Positions 34,430 through 46,000 are shown, counted from the first letter of the stretch. The stretch is DNA of 64,000 nucleotides from Nemophila menziesii (GCA_029959085.1 JARWIR010000035.1:5624501-5688500); one strand, 5' to 3'. Notes: generated by a model not told the origin, from the sequence alone. Numbers and translations are program-made.

Positions 34430-36176
34430 CTCAGTTGTTGCAAAATATTTTGAATTTTACCAAGGAACCTTTAAATGAAAGATCAATATATATAATCATT
34501 AAATATATCTATATAATTTTAATATTAACATTAGAAAATATAAAGTACTCTCATTTTATTTTTATTTATGTTTCATTTATTTTATTGTAGAACTAATCCA
34601 TTTAATTAAAATAGGTTCAAGTTAAGTAATAGAATAATAAACCCCTTAAAAATAAATTATAAATATATCTATTTGGATTAAAAAAACTACTTAGCAAATT
34701 AATATTTAAAAACAACAAATATCAGTGTAAAAAAGATATAAGCAAAGAAAGAATATAATTTATTTTTAAGGTCTGAATAATTATAAACCTAATGACTAAT
34801 TACCAAGTACAAATAAAAAAATATGAAGCTAAATTTGTTTACTATACAGTATTTGAAATTACATGATCAACAATCCAAGATATAAAGTATAGATGTTTTG
34901 GAACACAATCAACAAAAGGAAATATACAAGATATGCAAGTAAACAGATGTGAGTGGAAGAGAAAAAAGATGGTTTCACAAATATGGAGACACAAACGGTT
35001 GTATACTTTTTTTTAATCTTAAACTTTATTATTTTATTTTTCAAGGTTATATTGGGCATATCTTCAAGACCTTATTCATTCAAACTTTTGGCTTGAACTT
35101 ATGCATTATTTGTTGGGTTATGTACCTAAGCAATATTTTCAATATCAAAAGAATATTATAAAAATAAAAATGATAGTTGGATTACAAAGAAATTATCACA
35201 ACAAATGATAATGAGATTTATATTGGTTATTAAAAAATTAACATAGTTTTTTCAAATAAATATTCATGATATTAGATAATTAGAAAAAAAATTAAAATTA
35301 TTACTATATATGATTTAATTGAATTATAATATACATTTTTACTTACTTACTTGTTTATGTCATCTTTTACTTTATTCTATAAGATTAGTTTTTTTAATAA
35401 TAAATAACAGATGTTAGATAAGAAAATCTACTCATCGAGTGGAAGGTAAAAAAAAATTTGGCAAATGCATGTCGAGTGGAATTTTTTATTGGGGAATATA
35501 ATAGATTCATTTTTTAACTCTGAATATAATTTCAAAGATTTTATTTTGAAATAATGATTCCAGAAAATTTCAGATACAAGCATAACTTCCTGATGTCTAA
35601 ATTTCTTTTTATTAAGATCTCGACCCTTCTTTCATTTGTTATTACCTAAGTAGCTAAGAACATACATGTTTTTTAAACAACTACATGGTCAGCGAAAATA
35701 ATAGATTGGTGATAGAGTGTAGAACTACCGACTAATAGAAATGCACAAAAAATGAAACTTTGATGCTTCTTGTGAATGATGATCCAACTAGATATAATCT
35801 CTACAAAGCCTAGTAGCCTAAAATAAAATGAAGGTCATGATAACAAGGAGTTGGGACCAAGAAGAATATATGGACTGGGTCAAATTGTAATTTGAACAAT
35901 GTAAAAATATAAGTGATACAACATTAAGTGACTGTCATGGGTATTTATTGATAAGAAAAGAATTGAACCCGTCCAAAATGATTTTTCGAAAAAAAGAGAG
36001 AATAGATCCTCCATTTTTCTACCACATATCCGATTCTGACAGAAGAAATAAGGTTCTTTTTCGAAAAAGAAAATTATTTTCAGAAATTCATTTGTAATAA
36101 GAATTGCTCGGGAGACTAACTCCTCGAATGTACTAAAATATAAGTGAGAATCATTAGGATATCTTTAAAGACTCCT

Positions 36177-37505
36177 CTGGTTTTAGCAATTAAGGAAAAA
36201 GTGGAGTTGGGGGCCCCTCAGGCATGAGGTAATTTACGCACTAGAGAGTATCTCCCTGCAAGTCTAAGTCCGAGTAATAAAGAGTAAGTCTAACGTTATC
36301 AACAAGGAATGTATAGCCAATGACTTGATTTCAGTTTATACTTTAGATGTTCATTTTGTTATAAATATAATTAAATTATATAATTTTTGTGTCAAAGTTA
36401 AATTAAAATAGAAATATATTTTTAACAATTATCAATTTATGGTTTTAACACAATCATGAGTAAAATAAGATGAATAACGATATAATAATGATGAGAAGTT
36501 AGCCTGAGAAACTTGTATTATCCAGTAGATAATACATATGAATTTTATGAACGTTCCACCTAAGTCTGTCCCCGAGTAATTAGGGACTACTATTTAACTC
36601 TTGCAACCTATTTTGAACTATCCTACAATTTTTTTGATGAATTATATTATACGGTAAATTTATTATCCGACTAACTACGATCTCCCGATTCTAAGTTAAG
36701 TCGAACATTCATATACTAAGTATACTATTCAAACCCTTAACAGGTGTAGTTCAAAATCTCTATCAACATAAATACTTTGCCAAAATAATAATTTCAGAAA
36801 TTTAAACAAGATATATGAACACCATATTTTCCTCAATTCATTTAAATATGAATAAACCCAAGTATGTACGATAATGCCAAAATAATAAATTAGGGTTCTT
36901 ACACAAGTATTTCAAACTAATATGTAGTTCAGTTCATACTAATGTTAATATAAAATGTAATTAAAGTTAATGATAAAAAGAATAATTAAGTAAATGGAAT
37001 ATTACAATGATAGAATATGGAATGAACTGAATGGTTGTCATGTTCTTTCTTGCTTCTTTGCTCTTCCAAAATGTTTATAATGTGAAAAGTTATGAACTCA
37101 AGTTTGAAATTTAACTTACAAAAACGTTACTCTCTTGTTTGGCCCACTAAATTTGGTCAAATGATGCATGTGTGATCTTACTAGACAAATCATACCATAT
37201 TAAAAAAATGCACGTAAACTCTTCAAATCACGATCGAACAACGTTTCATCTCGTGCAAACTAAACACCGAGGGATACCTTGTCGTCAAAAGGCATGCTCA
37301 ATTTTCTTCCCTTTTAATTGTCATGATTTAGCTAAGTTGAGATAGTGTTTTACCGGTACCTATTTTTGAACTTTTATTGAATCTTTTCGCTCCATGGCTC
37401 CTTTCGGTCTCCTTATGACATAACTTGGGGGTTTCATTATCACCTTGAATTTGTATCTTCACATTTGGTTCTTGGATCCTTCGTGTTCCCATGAACATCA
37501 AAATT
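36177..37505. other. 1.33-kb insertion specific to copy C
   Basis: Copy A reads straight from AAGACTCCTCT to AAATATACATAAAATTT (about 6140); copy C has about 1330 bp between these anchors. The insert is AT-rich and non-coding, with GGGGGCCCCTCAGGCATGAGG near its left end. It looks LTR-like in composition, but no TG...CA ends or target duplication could be confirmed. It could instead be sequence deleted from A. Confidence 0.5.
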
Positions 37506-37688
37506 ACTACATAAATATACATAAAATTTCTCCATAAACATGTAAATTGTAAATGTTAGCTTAGAACTAAAAGTATGCCAAATAAATAGATAAATGGTTG
37601 TTTGTTATTGCGAGACACGCAACAACTTAGAATTGGTGAATGGGTCATTATTGGTACAGTACTTTCTATAAGACACGTGCACCGTTAA

Positions 37689-38550
37689 ATGAGATTCAAG
37701 GCATTCGGTAATTATTCCTCGGGAAGACAAACTTTTGTTAATTTGTATATATGTATAAGGTTCCTTTATCATTGGCCGTCACTGGTGCATATCTCTTTCC
37801 TTCAGAGCCTTTTGTTTTTTCCATCCCTTTTTTATCCTCTTTCTTCGAAGATGACAACATCACTTGTCGTAAAGCAACAAATCAATGTAGGATCATTAGA
37901 AGAACGAATACCAATCCTCATTCTCCTTCACCGCCTTCTCGGCATCGCTCGTTCATTTATCTCTATGTCGACTAGTCAAAGTGAACCATCTCTTGATGAG
38001 CAGAATACTAGTGTTGATGCTACTTAGAGGGAAAAGAGGAGGTGACACTATCAATATGTTCCTTCTGTTTCAAGGACCTTAATTCATACTAAGGAACCCT
38101 TACCTTCTGCAAGTACTATTTCCTTTGGTGCCTACCGAGTTAAGGAGCATCTTGTTTTTTGTGGTCCTTTCAATATTAGTATCGGCACCATGCAACTTTT
38201 TGACCTTATAATGACATATACTTAATCGGGATACGTCATCGACTCCATAAATTTTTTCCACTTGTCTTTATTCGAATATTTCGTCTCCCTTTTTTAGTAT
38301 CTTCCCTTACTTATCGAAGGAGCTACACATTCAAGGATTACTTGTGGAATTAAATATAGTCCTACCAAGGTTAAGCTTTTCACAAGAAGAGGACCGAGGC
38401 TTGATAATAATTTTACAATTTAAGTATGAATGTCCAAATGATGAATGAGGAGGTGGATCACGTGTCTACTCTTTATAAGGCTGTTAGCGTGCATCATCGA
38501 GAAGTGTCATGTATGGCGGCCAATTCTCAAGATAAGACTAATAAGCTGAA
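37689..38550 (+). pseudogene. Degenerate coding-like block, copy C
   Basis: Counterpart of 6612-7330 in copy A; the open frame 37689-38027 includes SFISMSTSQSEPSLDE. Later pieces are in shifting frames. Unrecognised. Confidence 0.35.
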
Positions 38551-38559
38551 ACCGAGCTT

Positions 38560-39596
38560 GCTCAAGCCAAAGGTCGTTTGGTGTTGATTGGCAGGATCCA
38601 TACAATTTTGATTTTAAACCAATAATACATCAAGGAGGCAATGGTATTCTCTTCTCGCAATTTTTTGCAACATTTGATTGATGAATGGAAACGGGAAATA
38701 TCTATCTTCGTCGCCTTGTTCAATTTTCGGAAGTCCTTGCAAACTCACCACCCACAACAGTTGTCAATGGTGTTGATTATTTATCATCACTGAGGATAGT
38801 AGTTATTCTTCCCTTCTTGGGAACACACTTAACCAGACTCACAATTTATAATTTGAGATCGAAAATATGATCCTCGCGTCTAACAACTTGATCACTTATT
38901 TCCTCACAACTTCCTTCAATACTAGCATAAGTCTCATTTGACCTTCAATTTATCGTTGACTCTTGTATTCAAGAATGATCTTATGTTTGTGAATGGTTGA
39001 AGTAATACCTTTGATGTCGGAAATATCCACCCAATCGCCTCTTCTTGTTTCAAAGCACATGCCATATATGATCTTCTAGATAACTTGTCAATTTACCCGA
39101 AATAATAATACCTAACGTATTATTAGAACCTAAATAAGAATACCTCTAACGTGACGAAAGTGGTAACACCTTTAACTCGGGTGAATATTCAATGGACTGC
39201 TTTTCCAATTGTTCAATATCATCTAAAGCTCTGACTTGTTCATAATTTCTTATTGTTGGTCTTCCATTTATAAAGTTTAGAGCCGCCACAACTTTGTCTA
39301 GCTCAGATGTAACTCATGCTTGTCAATATTTAAGGCGGCCTACAAAATATTACTTCTTGTCTGACATGATCAATGACATCCACACAGAAAAAATTATCCC
39401 ATATGTCAGGAAACTTCATTTCATTGAACACATTAAACTTTACCTTTTAGTTTTGAACATTCATGATCAATTCACAATCCCAAACATCTATTAAAGAGCG
39501 ACCCGTAGATAAGAATGGTCGTCCCAAGGTGTTAGGGACATTATTATCCGCCTTACATTCAAGAATGAAGAAATCGTATAGAAATATAAGTATAGC
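38560..39596 (-). pseudogene. Athila-type protease/RT fragment in copy C, abutting mTERF
   Basis: The same fragment as in A and B on the minus strand, with readable ECKADNNVPNTLGRPFLSTG and RSLIDVWDCELIMNVQ at its protease end. By chance this frame is open across the junction with the mTERF pseudogene: the open frame 39674-39447 joins mTERF codons to gypsy codons at about 39597. The rest is broken by stops, and an internal deletion is present near 39304-39350. Confidence 0.8.
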
Positions 39597-40708
39597 AAAT
39601 GATTTCAAACACTCGACATGATCATTCAAATGATCGACACTATAAGCCAAAACAAAGGGTAATTTACGTAACACGGTTGTGGTCCCACTTTCATCGTTTG
39701 AACTTAATTCGAATAAAAACCCAATTGAGTTTCTAAATCATAATTACGAAGAGCTGTTCTACAAAGAATTAAATCCACACCACCAAAACGGTTTAAGATT
39801 TAGGGCGGAGGGGTCCGAGAATTGGGTTTTTATTCGAATTAAGTTCAAACGATAAGTTCAAACGATTAAATCCACACCACCAAAACGGTTTAAGAGCTGG
39901 TCTAGAAAGATTCTTTTCTTGTGGGATACCATGTTCGAGTAATAAACTTACTTTCCCTGCGAATCCTAATAAGAATCTGGGTTCGGTTGCGTTGAATTAA
40001 CGCTCGAGCTGCTCGGATTCGATTTTTACTTGTAAGCTTGTATCATTGTTACTAAGAAGGAAATATAACAATGATTCTACGTCTTCAGCTGTTAATACAT
40101 TGGGTCTTTTTGAGATTAATCGTGAAAGAGCAAGTCCACTTTTACCTAGAGACTGTAATGAATGGATTCTGTTACGAATTGAATCAAAAGGTATGAACCT
40201 GAGAGAAGCGTTGCTTTCTAGAAGTGATTCTGTATCTTTCTCGTTAAACCCAATTTCTTGAAAAAGAGAAAACAACATTATCTCTTAAACAACAAACGAT
40301 GAGATTTCATCGTTTGATTTTATGTAAATTAGTGATTGTTATTAGTGTGGTGGATTTAAGAAGTTACTTGAATCCACAACAAATGTGTATAATGTGGGAC
40401 AAAAGATTAATAATGCATTTAATCTGTTTGATTTAATTAATGAAAGAAAAATACTCACCAGAAAGGTTTGTAAACATGGTGGTGGAATTGTTGCCGTTAA
40501 TGGTGAGGGTGCTGCATTTGAGCAATACATTTCTTGGTCTTCGGAAATCAAGGAGGGAGATTTGTGGGTGTGGTTGTTCAATGTTAATGAGTTTAAGAAG
40601 AGAAAATCAAGTGTGAAAATTTTGTGTAGAGTGAGAATAAAGTGTCTGTGTCTGTGAGATGTAAGAAGAACAAGATGGGGATAATAACATTATGAGAAGA
40701 GCAACCAT
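39597..40708 (-). pseudogene. mTERF-family organellar gene, 5' part, disrupted (two exons)
   Basis: The minus strand gives a plausible gene start at 40708 (MVALLIMLLSPSCSSYISQT, a hydrophobic/Ser-Thr leader like an organelle transit peptide). Exon 1 is 40708-40459, with donor G|GTGAGT; the intron is 202 bp (40458-40257), with acceptor TTTTTCAAG; exon 2 resumes in frame with EIGFNEKDTESLLESN, SLQSLGKSGLALSRLI, KRPNVLTAEDVESLLYFL, TEPRFLLGFAGKVSLLLEHG. After a scrambled patch come RFGGVDLIL, YDLETQL and KLPFVLAYSVDHLNDHVECL. These are mTERF-repeat features of plant chloroplast/mitochondrial nucleic-acid-binding regulators. Lesions: TGA at 40607-40609, TAA at 39997-39999, rearrangement at 39693-39895, frameshift near 39730. 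The 3' part is lost where copy C begins. The subfamily cannot be fixed. Confidence 0.8.
39693..39895. repeat. Scrambled filler patch inside the mTERF pseudogene
   Basis: Contains a perfect 34-bp inverted repeat (39693-39726 and 39820-39853), a 31-bp direct repeat (39768-39798 and 39865-39895) and a 15-bp block, TAGGGCGGAGGGGTC (39801-39815), identical to 41521-41535 in the hAT MITE. All but the last are copies of local mTERF coding sequence. The pattern fits templated filler DNA at a repaired break. Confidence 0.85.
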
Positions 40709-41180
40709 TTCTGGATAACGATTTCAGATGGATAAGCTTAAGCTCTCTCTATCTTTTGCTGCTTCCTGTAGAACGTTTACGCGCCATGGGTTCCACTAAA
40801 CTTTGAGTGATATAGCTATTTTGCCCTATAAGTTTCAGATTATATTTAAATGCCCCAAATAAATTTAGTATTATGCAAACTTGCCAAAATTTGGAGTGAA
40901 GTACCACTTGGTCACTTATCTTTACCGTGCTTCCAAACAAGGCCATATGTATCGAAACAAGCTTTTTAAGCCACTACATTTAATGGATTTTCCATTGTTG
41001 GGCCAAAATAACTTTTTTTTTTTGTCAAGGAAAATAGAAAGAAAAAATATCATATCATCCTATCCCTCTTTTCTTATAAAAATTGTTTGAAAGCCCAAAG
41101 CCTCAGTAAGTAATTGCGAATATCATTTTAATAAATTAAGATCTTATTTAACGCATTAAAAACCTATTAATCTATTACCA
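40709..41180. other. Upstream flank of the mTERF pseudogene
   Basis: The first ~60 bp upstream of the mTERF start would be its 5' untranslated region (a purine-rich GAGAGAGCTTAAGC stretch on the minus strand). No TATA box is evident. The rest to 41180 shows no coding region. Confidence 0.35.
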
Positions 41181-41184
41181 TGAT

Positions 41185-41345
41185 TCAAAAACCATAGATA
41201 GATTCATTAATTGATTTTTGTTTTTTTATTAATGCCTTAAACAATTTCAAGGTTATCAAAGTAAAAGGAACAATTCTGAATGTTGAGATCAGTTGCTGAT
41301 CTCATTACTAAGAAAACAGCCCAAATTTCCCCCTCCATAGCAAAT
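41185..41345 (-). pseudogene. LINE-type RNase H fragment (short)
   Basis: The minus strand reads MEGEIWAVFLVMRSATDLN then CSFYFDNLEIV, a stop, then GIN. This aligns with the RNase H of the fragment at 42.0-42.65 kb (WSVILAMRTVAELGI; SSFYSDNLEIVQGI). Only about 50 codons remain. Its orientation is opposite to the neighbour at 42 kb, so the two are separate insertions. Confidence 0.65.
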
Positions 41346-41508
41346 TTAACTTTTTCATTAAAAATGATGGAAAATGTGGAGTAAAGTTTTATTTTGTACT
41401 AGAATCTCATACATAAAGTATTCATTTTGGTTAAAAAAATTATCTCGATAATGGTCAAATCATTTAATCATGTAAAATTTAGTTGACATTTATAAAGTTT
41501 ATTGCAAT

Positions 41509-41769
41509 CAGGGGCGAGTCTAGGGCGGAGGGGTCGTCTCACCCTTTCGCCCCTCTCCTACCAGATCTACAGGACAAGGTGATAAAAATGACCAAAAATT
41601 ATTTTAGAAAAAAAAAATATTTAGCAAAATAAATATTCCCTTTCTATCCCCAAATGTAAAATTCACATTTAATTTTAAAATTATCCCCAAAAATTTGTGT
41701 CTATCGCCAACCCCCCCCCCCCCCCCCCCCCTTTCCCTTCAGTGAAAATACATTCTAAATCTACCCCTA
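41509..41769. mobile_element. hAT-type MITE, about 261 bp
   Basis: The left end CAGGGGCGAGTCTAG and right end AAATCTACCCCTAT form imperfect terminal inverted repeats of the plant CAGGGGCGGA-type hAT MITE. The flanks ATTGCAAT (41501-41508) and TTTGCAAT (41770-41777) match at 7 of 8 positions, the hAT target duplication length. The interior has a C21 run (41711-41731) and no ORF. Confidence 0.75.
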
Positions 41770-42016
41770 TTTGCAATTGGTAAATTTAGTACATTTGTCT
41801 TTACAATGTTTTAATTGTGACAAATCATTAGTTATACATGTATTACTATATTCATATATACTTGTATGTTTGACCAAGGGTAGGTAATTTATCAAAGAAA
41901 TCAAGAATTGGACAAAGAAATGCAACTGCAAAATTTGTCAAGTTCATATTTTTGGCACATTATATTACATATCAAAGTGAAGTATGGTATGGTAACCACA
42001 AGTCCTCAAAAGTTTC

Positions 42017-42667
42017 ATGTTATATAGTGATTCAAAGCCAAGAATATTACTACGAAGAGAAAAAATGAAATTTTCCATGAAGCATTTGTTTGGTGTAACA
42101 GAGACTGAACGTCTAAGTAACACTGGTGTTACTAAGTTTCAAAACCAAGATGAAGATAACGATAATCCGATATTTAGCGACGATGCAGATATGATTGGGC
42201 TATGTGACTCATCGCACGTTAATAGTTGGGAACCAACTAGTATGGCGTCTATTGCAGTTAACAATGAGGGTGAAATTAAGAATATTAATACGAAGAAGGG
42301 GAAATGTGGTCGGTCATACTAGCCATGAGAACGGTTGCGGAACTTGGTATTAAGAGTAGCTCTTTCTACTCAGATAACCTTGAGATAGTTCAAGGTATTG
42401 ATCGAGGCGTAGGGATCGACTGGAGGATTCGCCCCATGATGTCAGAAGCATGGAGGTGGATAAGACGATTCCCGGAATGGAAAATAAACCATGTTAGAAG
42501 AAAGTTTAATGGGGTGGCTGACATCCTCGCTAAAAGTACCAGAATTAATATAGATATATCTAATTGTCCTTGTAGGTCTCTAGTAGAGTTTTATTCTAGT
42601 ATTATTAACCTATATTCGAGATGTACCAGATATCGATGTTAGTTTATAATATTTGACCAAAAAAAAT
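42017..42667 (+). pseudogene. 5'-truncated LINE copy: RNase H domain, 3' end and short A tract
   Basis: The frame 42017-42322 contains LCDSSHVNSWEPTSMASIAV and NNEGEIKN, the start of an RVT_3-type RNase H with its first catalytic Asp. After a frameshift at about 42300, the frame 42304-42642 continues with ELGIKSSSFYSDNLEIVQGI (second Asp) and HVRRKFNGVADILAKSTR (last catalytic Asp). A short 3' region ends in AAAAAAAA at about 42659-42667, consistent with a LINE poly(A) tail. Reverse transcriptase and endonuclease are missing. It is a close relative of the remnants in D1 and D2. Confidence 0.8.
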
Positions 42668-42811
42668 ATATAGTGGTTCAAAGCATGATCTATCTTGAAA
42701 ATAAATCTGAGATTTGTAAACGGTCTAACGCACTTCCATTGGCATGGTGTGATATGAATACGTGAAATCAAATAAGTAGAGTGTCATGTGGAATAAGATT
42801 GTTAAGTTTTT

Positions 42812-42814
<3 letters not shown>

Positions 42815-42884
<70 letters not shown>
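42815..42884. repeat. (AT)35 microsatellite
   Basis: Seventy bases of uninterrupted AT. The YIYI... ORFs on both strands are artefacts of it. Confidence 0.97.
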
Positions 42885-42887
<3 letters not shown>

Positions 42888-43673
42888 AAGTCACTTTTGG
42901 AGAAAATTGACTCTTCAACCCTCAATTATACAAAGCATTACTCACAAATCATTAAGAAGATTTCTCTGGCAATCAAAGTTCAAGTTAGATGGAGAATAAA
43001 AAGACGGGTGCACGGTGGGAATATGCACCGCGTCGCATTAGATCTTGTTGCTGCTCAAATACAGTTGGACGAATAGAAATACGTGTTGCACAATAGTTTA
43101 TTGCACTGCATCACACAGGAACCGAAAAACCTTGTTGGCCAATAGGATGCACGATGTATAAAATTTGGGTGCACCTTACTTCATACAATCTAAGAATCTT
43201 CAACGGTCAATAGCATATCGGGAGCACAGAAAGTTATGGTACATGCGACACACCAAATCAAATGTCATCATCTTCTTCGTCCAATTATCTGCACAATATG
43301 ACTCATATACCGAAAACCCGACCCGCATATATATTTTTTAGCAAAAATGTCAAAAAATGTCCCGTTTTGATACATAGAAAAAATTCCAACAAAAAAAAAT
43401 TATCAAGATTTAAGAGTCCGACGGAGTAAAAAAGCTTTCTAGTCATTCTTGGTTGGATTAATTTTTTTCATCAAATATTTTCTTTTCTTTAGCTCTTTCC
43501 ATCTTTTTCCGTCCTTTTTTGCTCTTTCTATTTTTGGATTACATGTTTTTTTTCGCTTCTGGGATCTAGCATAATCCACTTCTTTTGCTTTTCTCCTCCT
43601 TTTCCTCACCATTCATTGGATTCACTGCATTCCTTCTTCTTCATTCTTATCACTTCTTCTTTTTCTTTTCTTT
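42885..43673. other. Spacer between microsatellite and DUF4283 pseudogene
   Basis: No recognisable gene. The last ~200 bp (43480-43673) is CT-rich and may be an untranslated leader of the following pseudogene. Confidence 0.4.
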
Positions 43674-44400
43674 TTGTCGCTTTTTCCTTTCTTATTTTCA
43701 CAATCGATGACTAAAATGTTAAATTTCGCTAGGATTAACACTTCTGCTAAGAACAACAAATCTGAGACAAAACAAAAAACTCTCTTCAAAGATATCACGA
43801 AGTTAATGTTATCTCCTTCTGAAGATGTTACTCTAGTCACAACACCAGTCTACTATCCAACTTATTGTCATGGATCTGCTTCTAAATAAGTTGAAGAGTA
43901 TAGATTTAGTTATGAAACAACTAATCATTTACAGTCTGGTAATTTTGGTGTTGATAATGCTTACAAATCTATCGATAGGGTTGAACAAATCAAGGTTGAT
44001 TCAAATACTCAAACGTGGTCTAATCTCTTTAAATGATGTGCTAAAGAATAACTACAACTTGAATATCATGAACCTATTCTTCACAATGGTAGGAAAATTA
44101 TCAAACCTCCTCTTCATGTTCTTGAAGAAGGTGCTAAAATGTAGGTTAACTGCTTAGTAAGTCAATTTTTGGATAACCCACCACCTTTTTATGCGATCAA
44201 TAATTTTGTTAAGTTTCAGTGGAACAAATTTGGTAAAGTTGAGATAAAATTAAGTAACAATGGCATTTTCATATTCAAATTCAAAAACGAATAGTATTAC
44301 ACTCGTGCACTTGAACAGATGTGGCATGTGAATGGGAAACCTGTATTACTTTGCTTTTCCCTCATCAAGTTTAGCCATCTATTCTCATTCTATACGCAAC
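43674..44400 (+). pseudogene. DUF4283-domain (LINE ORF1 / gag-like) pseudogene
   Basis: One plus-strand frame from 43674 to about 44400 reads as a DUF4283 protein: a Lys/Ser-rich N-terminus, then TQTWSNLFK, LEYHEPILHNGRKIIKPP, NCLVSQFLDNPPPFYAINNF, VKFQWNKFGKVEIKLSNNG, IFIFKFKNE and MWHVNGKPVLL. DUF4283 is an RNA-recognition-like fold found in ORF1 proteins of plant L1-type LINEs and many host paralogues. Five in-frame stops (43887, 44034, 44049, 44142, 44292) interrupt it but there is no frameshift. The CCHC zinc knuckle that usually follows is not seen. Confidence 0.75.
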
Positions 44401-44419
44401 TCGTCTTTTGGCTCATACA

Positions 44420-44998
44420 GTTTTGGCCACAAGGATTCGTATATGGTCTTAGATTCAAGACTGGGTTGGTTGTTCTTGCTTACCCCCACTTTCTTTGTAT
44501 CCTTTTCTTCGAGTGGATTTACACTCTGTTTTAGTGGTCATAAGATCACTTTGCAACCAACCAAGCTTTGAAGCTTCATTCGTTTTTGGAGTAGTGAATT
44601 GAATCTCATCTCATTTCCCTTATTCTTTTACTTATTTGTGTTGTAGAAAGAGATATCATAAGAAGAGAATATAGGGCCATGTTTGATTAGAGTGAAAGTT
44701 TTGGGGTTGGGATGTTTGATCTCCGATGGAGTAGTGGTAGGGTTTGGGTTAGTGGAGATTGTGGATTTTTTCTTCAAAGAGTTTTTTGGAGAGATGAATT
44801 TTTTGACAAAGATGATATTAGAATTCCAATTGCAAAATTGTAAAGTGGTAGGGATCGGTATAATAGGATAGAATATTATTTTATTTTTTGGAGGGTTTGA
44901 AGATGTTTAGGCTTGTATAGTACACGTTCTCATTTTGTTTATTAATTTTATTTGAATGACCATTGAGCCCCCCGTCGTGGAGCTAAAGACAGTAGGAG
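44420..44998. other. Spacer between two convergent DUF4283-type pseudogenes
   Basis: No coding sequence recognised. A TTTTTTGGAGAGATGAATTTT-like stretch and a GGTTTGG-rich part at 44690-44880 may be flanks of the pseudogene. Confidence 0.3.
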
Positions 44999-46000
44999 TC
45001 ACGTCCTGCTAGTAAATTCAAAAATTGAATTTGTAATTTCTCTTTGCTCGTTGTTTCTCATCCGAGATTGAATCATCTCAACAGGATGAGTTGACTTCAT
45101 CTTCTTCGTCTCAATAACAGGTAAGTTAAACTCATCTTTTAATTTTCCAGCTACGAAAAACGGTAATGTGCCTTGTATCCTTAACCCAAGCCTAAGCTTG
45201 AGTTTAATAGCATTCTTACATGTACGAGTAACGTGGTCAATCATTTCACAATCAAAACACACATCATCGGACCTTTCATATTTGAAAGTTCCTCTAATTG
45301 ATTTACCTCCTTCACCTTTCATCAGGAAGTTAACCAGCAACGGTTTCTTGATGTTGACCATGACTTGAGCTCTTGGAGCACTAAAATTTTTAAAGGAGCT
45401 AATAGGGGGTAGCCAGATACCTTTAACCTCACCGATTAGGCTGGCTACTTTCTAGTATTTGATTCCTTCAACGTTGTGTTAGCTAAACTGTGGATTTGAA
45501 CCCATTACACGATTTGATTTCTCTCATCTTCTGAGATTTTGACTCCCGGTTGAAACCTCTGTATCAAGACATGTTTTTTCTGGCAATGTTTCAAGGCCTA
45601 TTGGACCATACAAGCTGACCGTCGTCATCAGTTTCAAACTCAATAATGCAGGAATTAAAGCCTTTCTTCCCGATAGTGATATTGAGTTTAGAAGAATCCA
45701 TTTTATAAGAAAACAGATTTCCTTTCAGAAAAGCCAGATTAGGAGCAGATTGAACAGAGTATAAAATCGAGTTTACCCCATAGTTCAAGAGAAGTTTCTG
45801 CACCATCAACCTTTCGAATTACATTATCATAAAGGTTTAAGAAGAGAAGATTATACGCCTCTTCCTTAATTTTATTAAGTCATTTTCGAGCTTCTTCTGA
45901 CCAATGATCGATACCGTTTTCGAGCCGGGTCTTCATCCAAGATGAGTTCAATATCACCATTATTATATTCGCTATTAATGTTTCCTTTAAAGCTCATGAT
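44999..46000 (-). pseudogene. DUF4283 / CCHC zinc-knuckle pseudogene
   Basis: The minus strand starts near 45995 with MSFKGN and an acidic NNGDIELILDEDPARKR stretch typical of the N-terminus of DUF4283-CCHC proteins. After degenerate sequence the frame 45361-44999 reads VNIKKPLLVNFLMKG, FKYERSDDVCFDCEMIDHVT and RTCKN. The C-x2-C-x4-H-x4-C knuckle is readable (CFDCEMIDHVTRTC). Several stops and frame changes lie between 45870 and 45370. It is convergent with the DUF4283 pseudogene at 43.7 kb. It could be LINE ORF1 or a related domesticated gene fragment. Confidence 0.7.

Larger units (their letters stand above)
34430..39596 (+). mobile_element. Mosaic repeat family, copy C (left half)
   Basis: Collinear with 4239-8380 of copy A: the left edge shares TTTTGAATTTTACC then GGAACCTTTAAATGAAAG; the right edge stops at GAAATATAAGT (39597), exactly where mTERF pseudogene sequence begins. 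Compared with A it has a 1.33-kb insertion at 36177-37505, about 50 extra bp near 38045-38095, and it lacks A's extra 190 bp. It includes the full pol fragment but none of the En/Spm-like part or the arrays. Confidence 0.75.

Noticed and set aside
42725..43076. Long YIYIYI... ORFs on both strands
   Set aside because: Produced by the (AT)35 microsatellite; no coding signal.
43870..44571. ORFs of 95, 71 and 79 codons
   Set aside because: Out-of-frame readings of the DUF4283 pseudogene or its flank.
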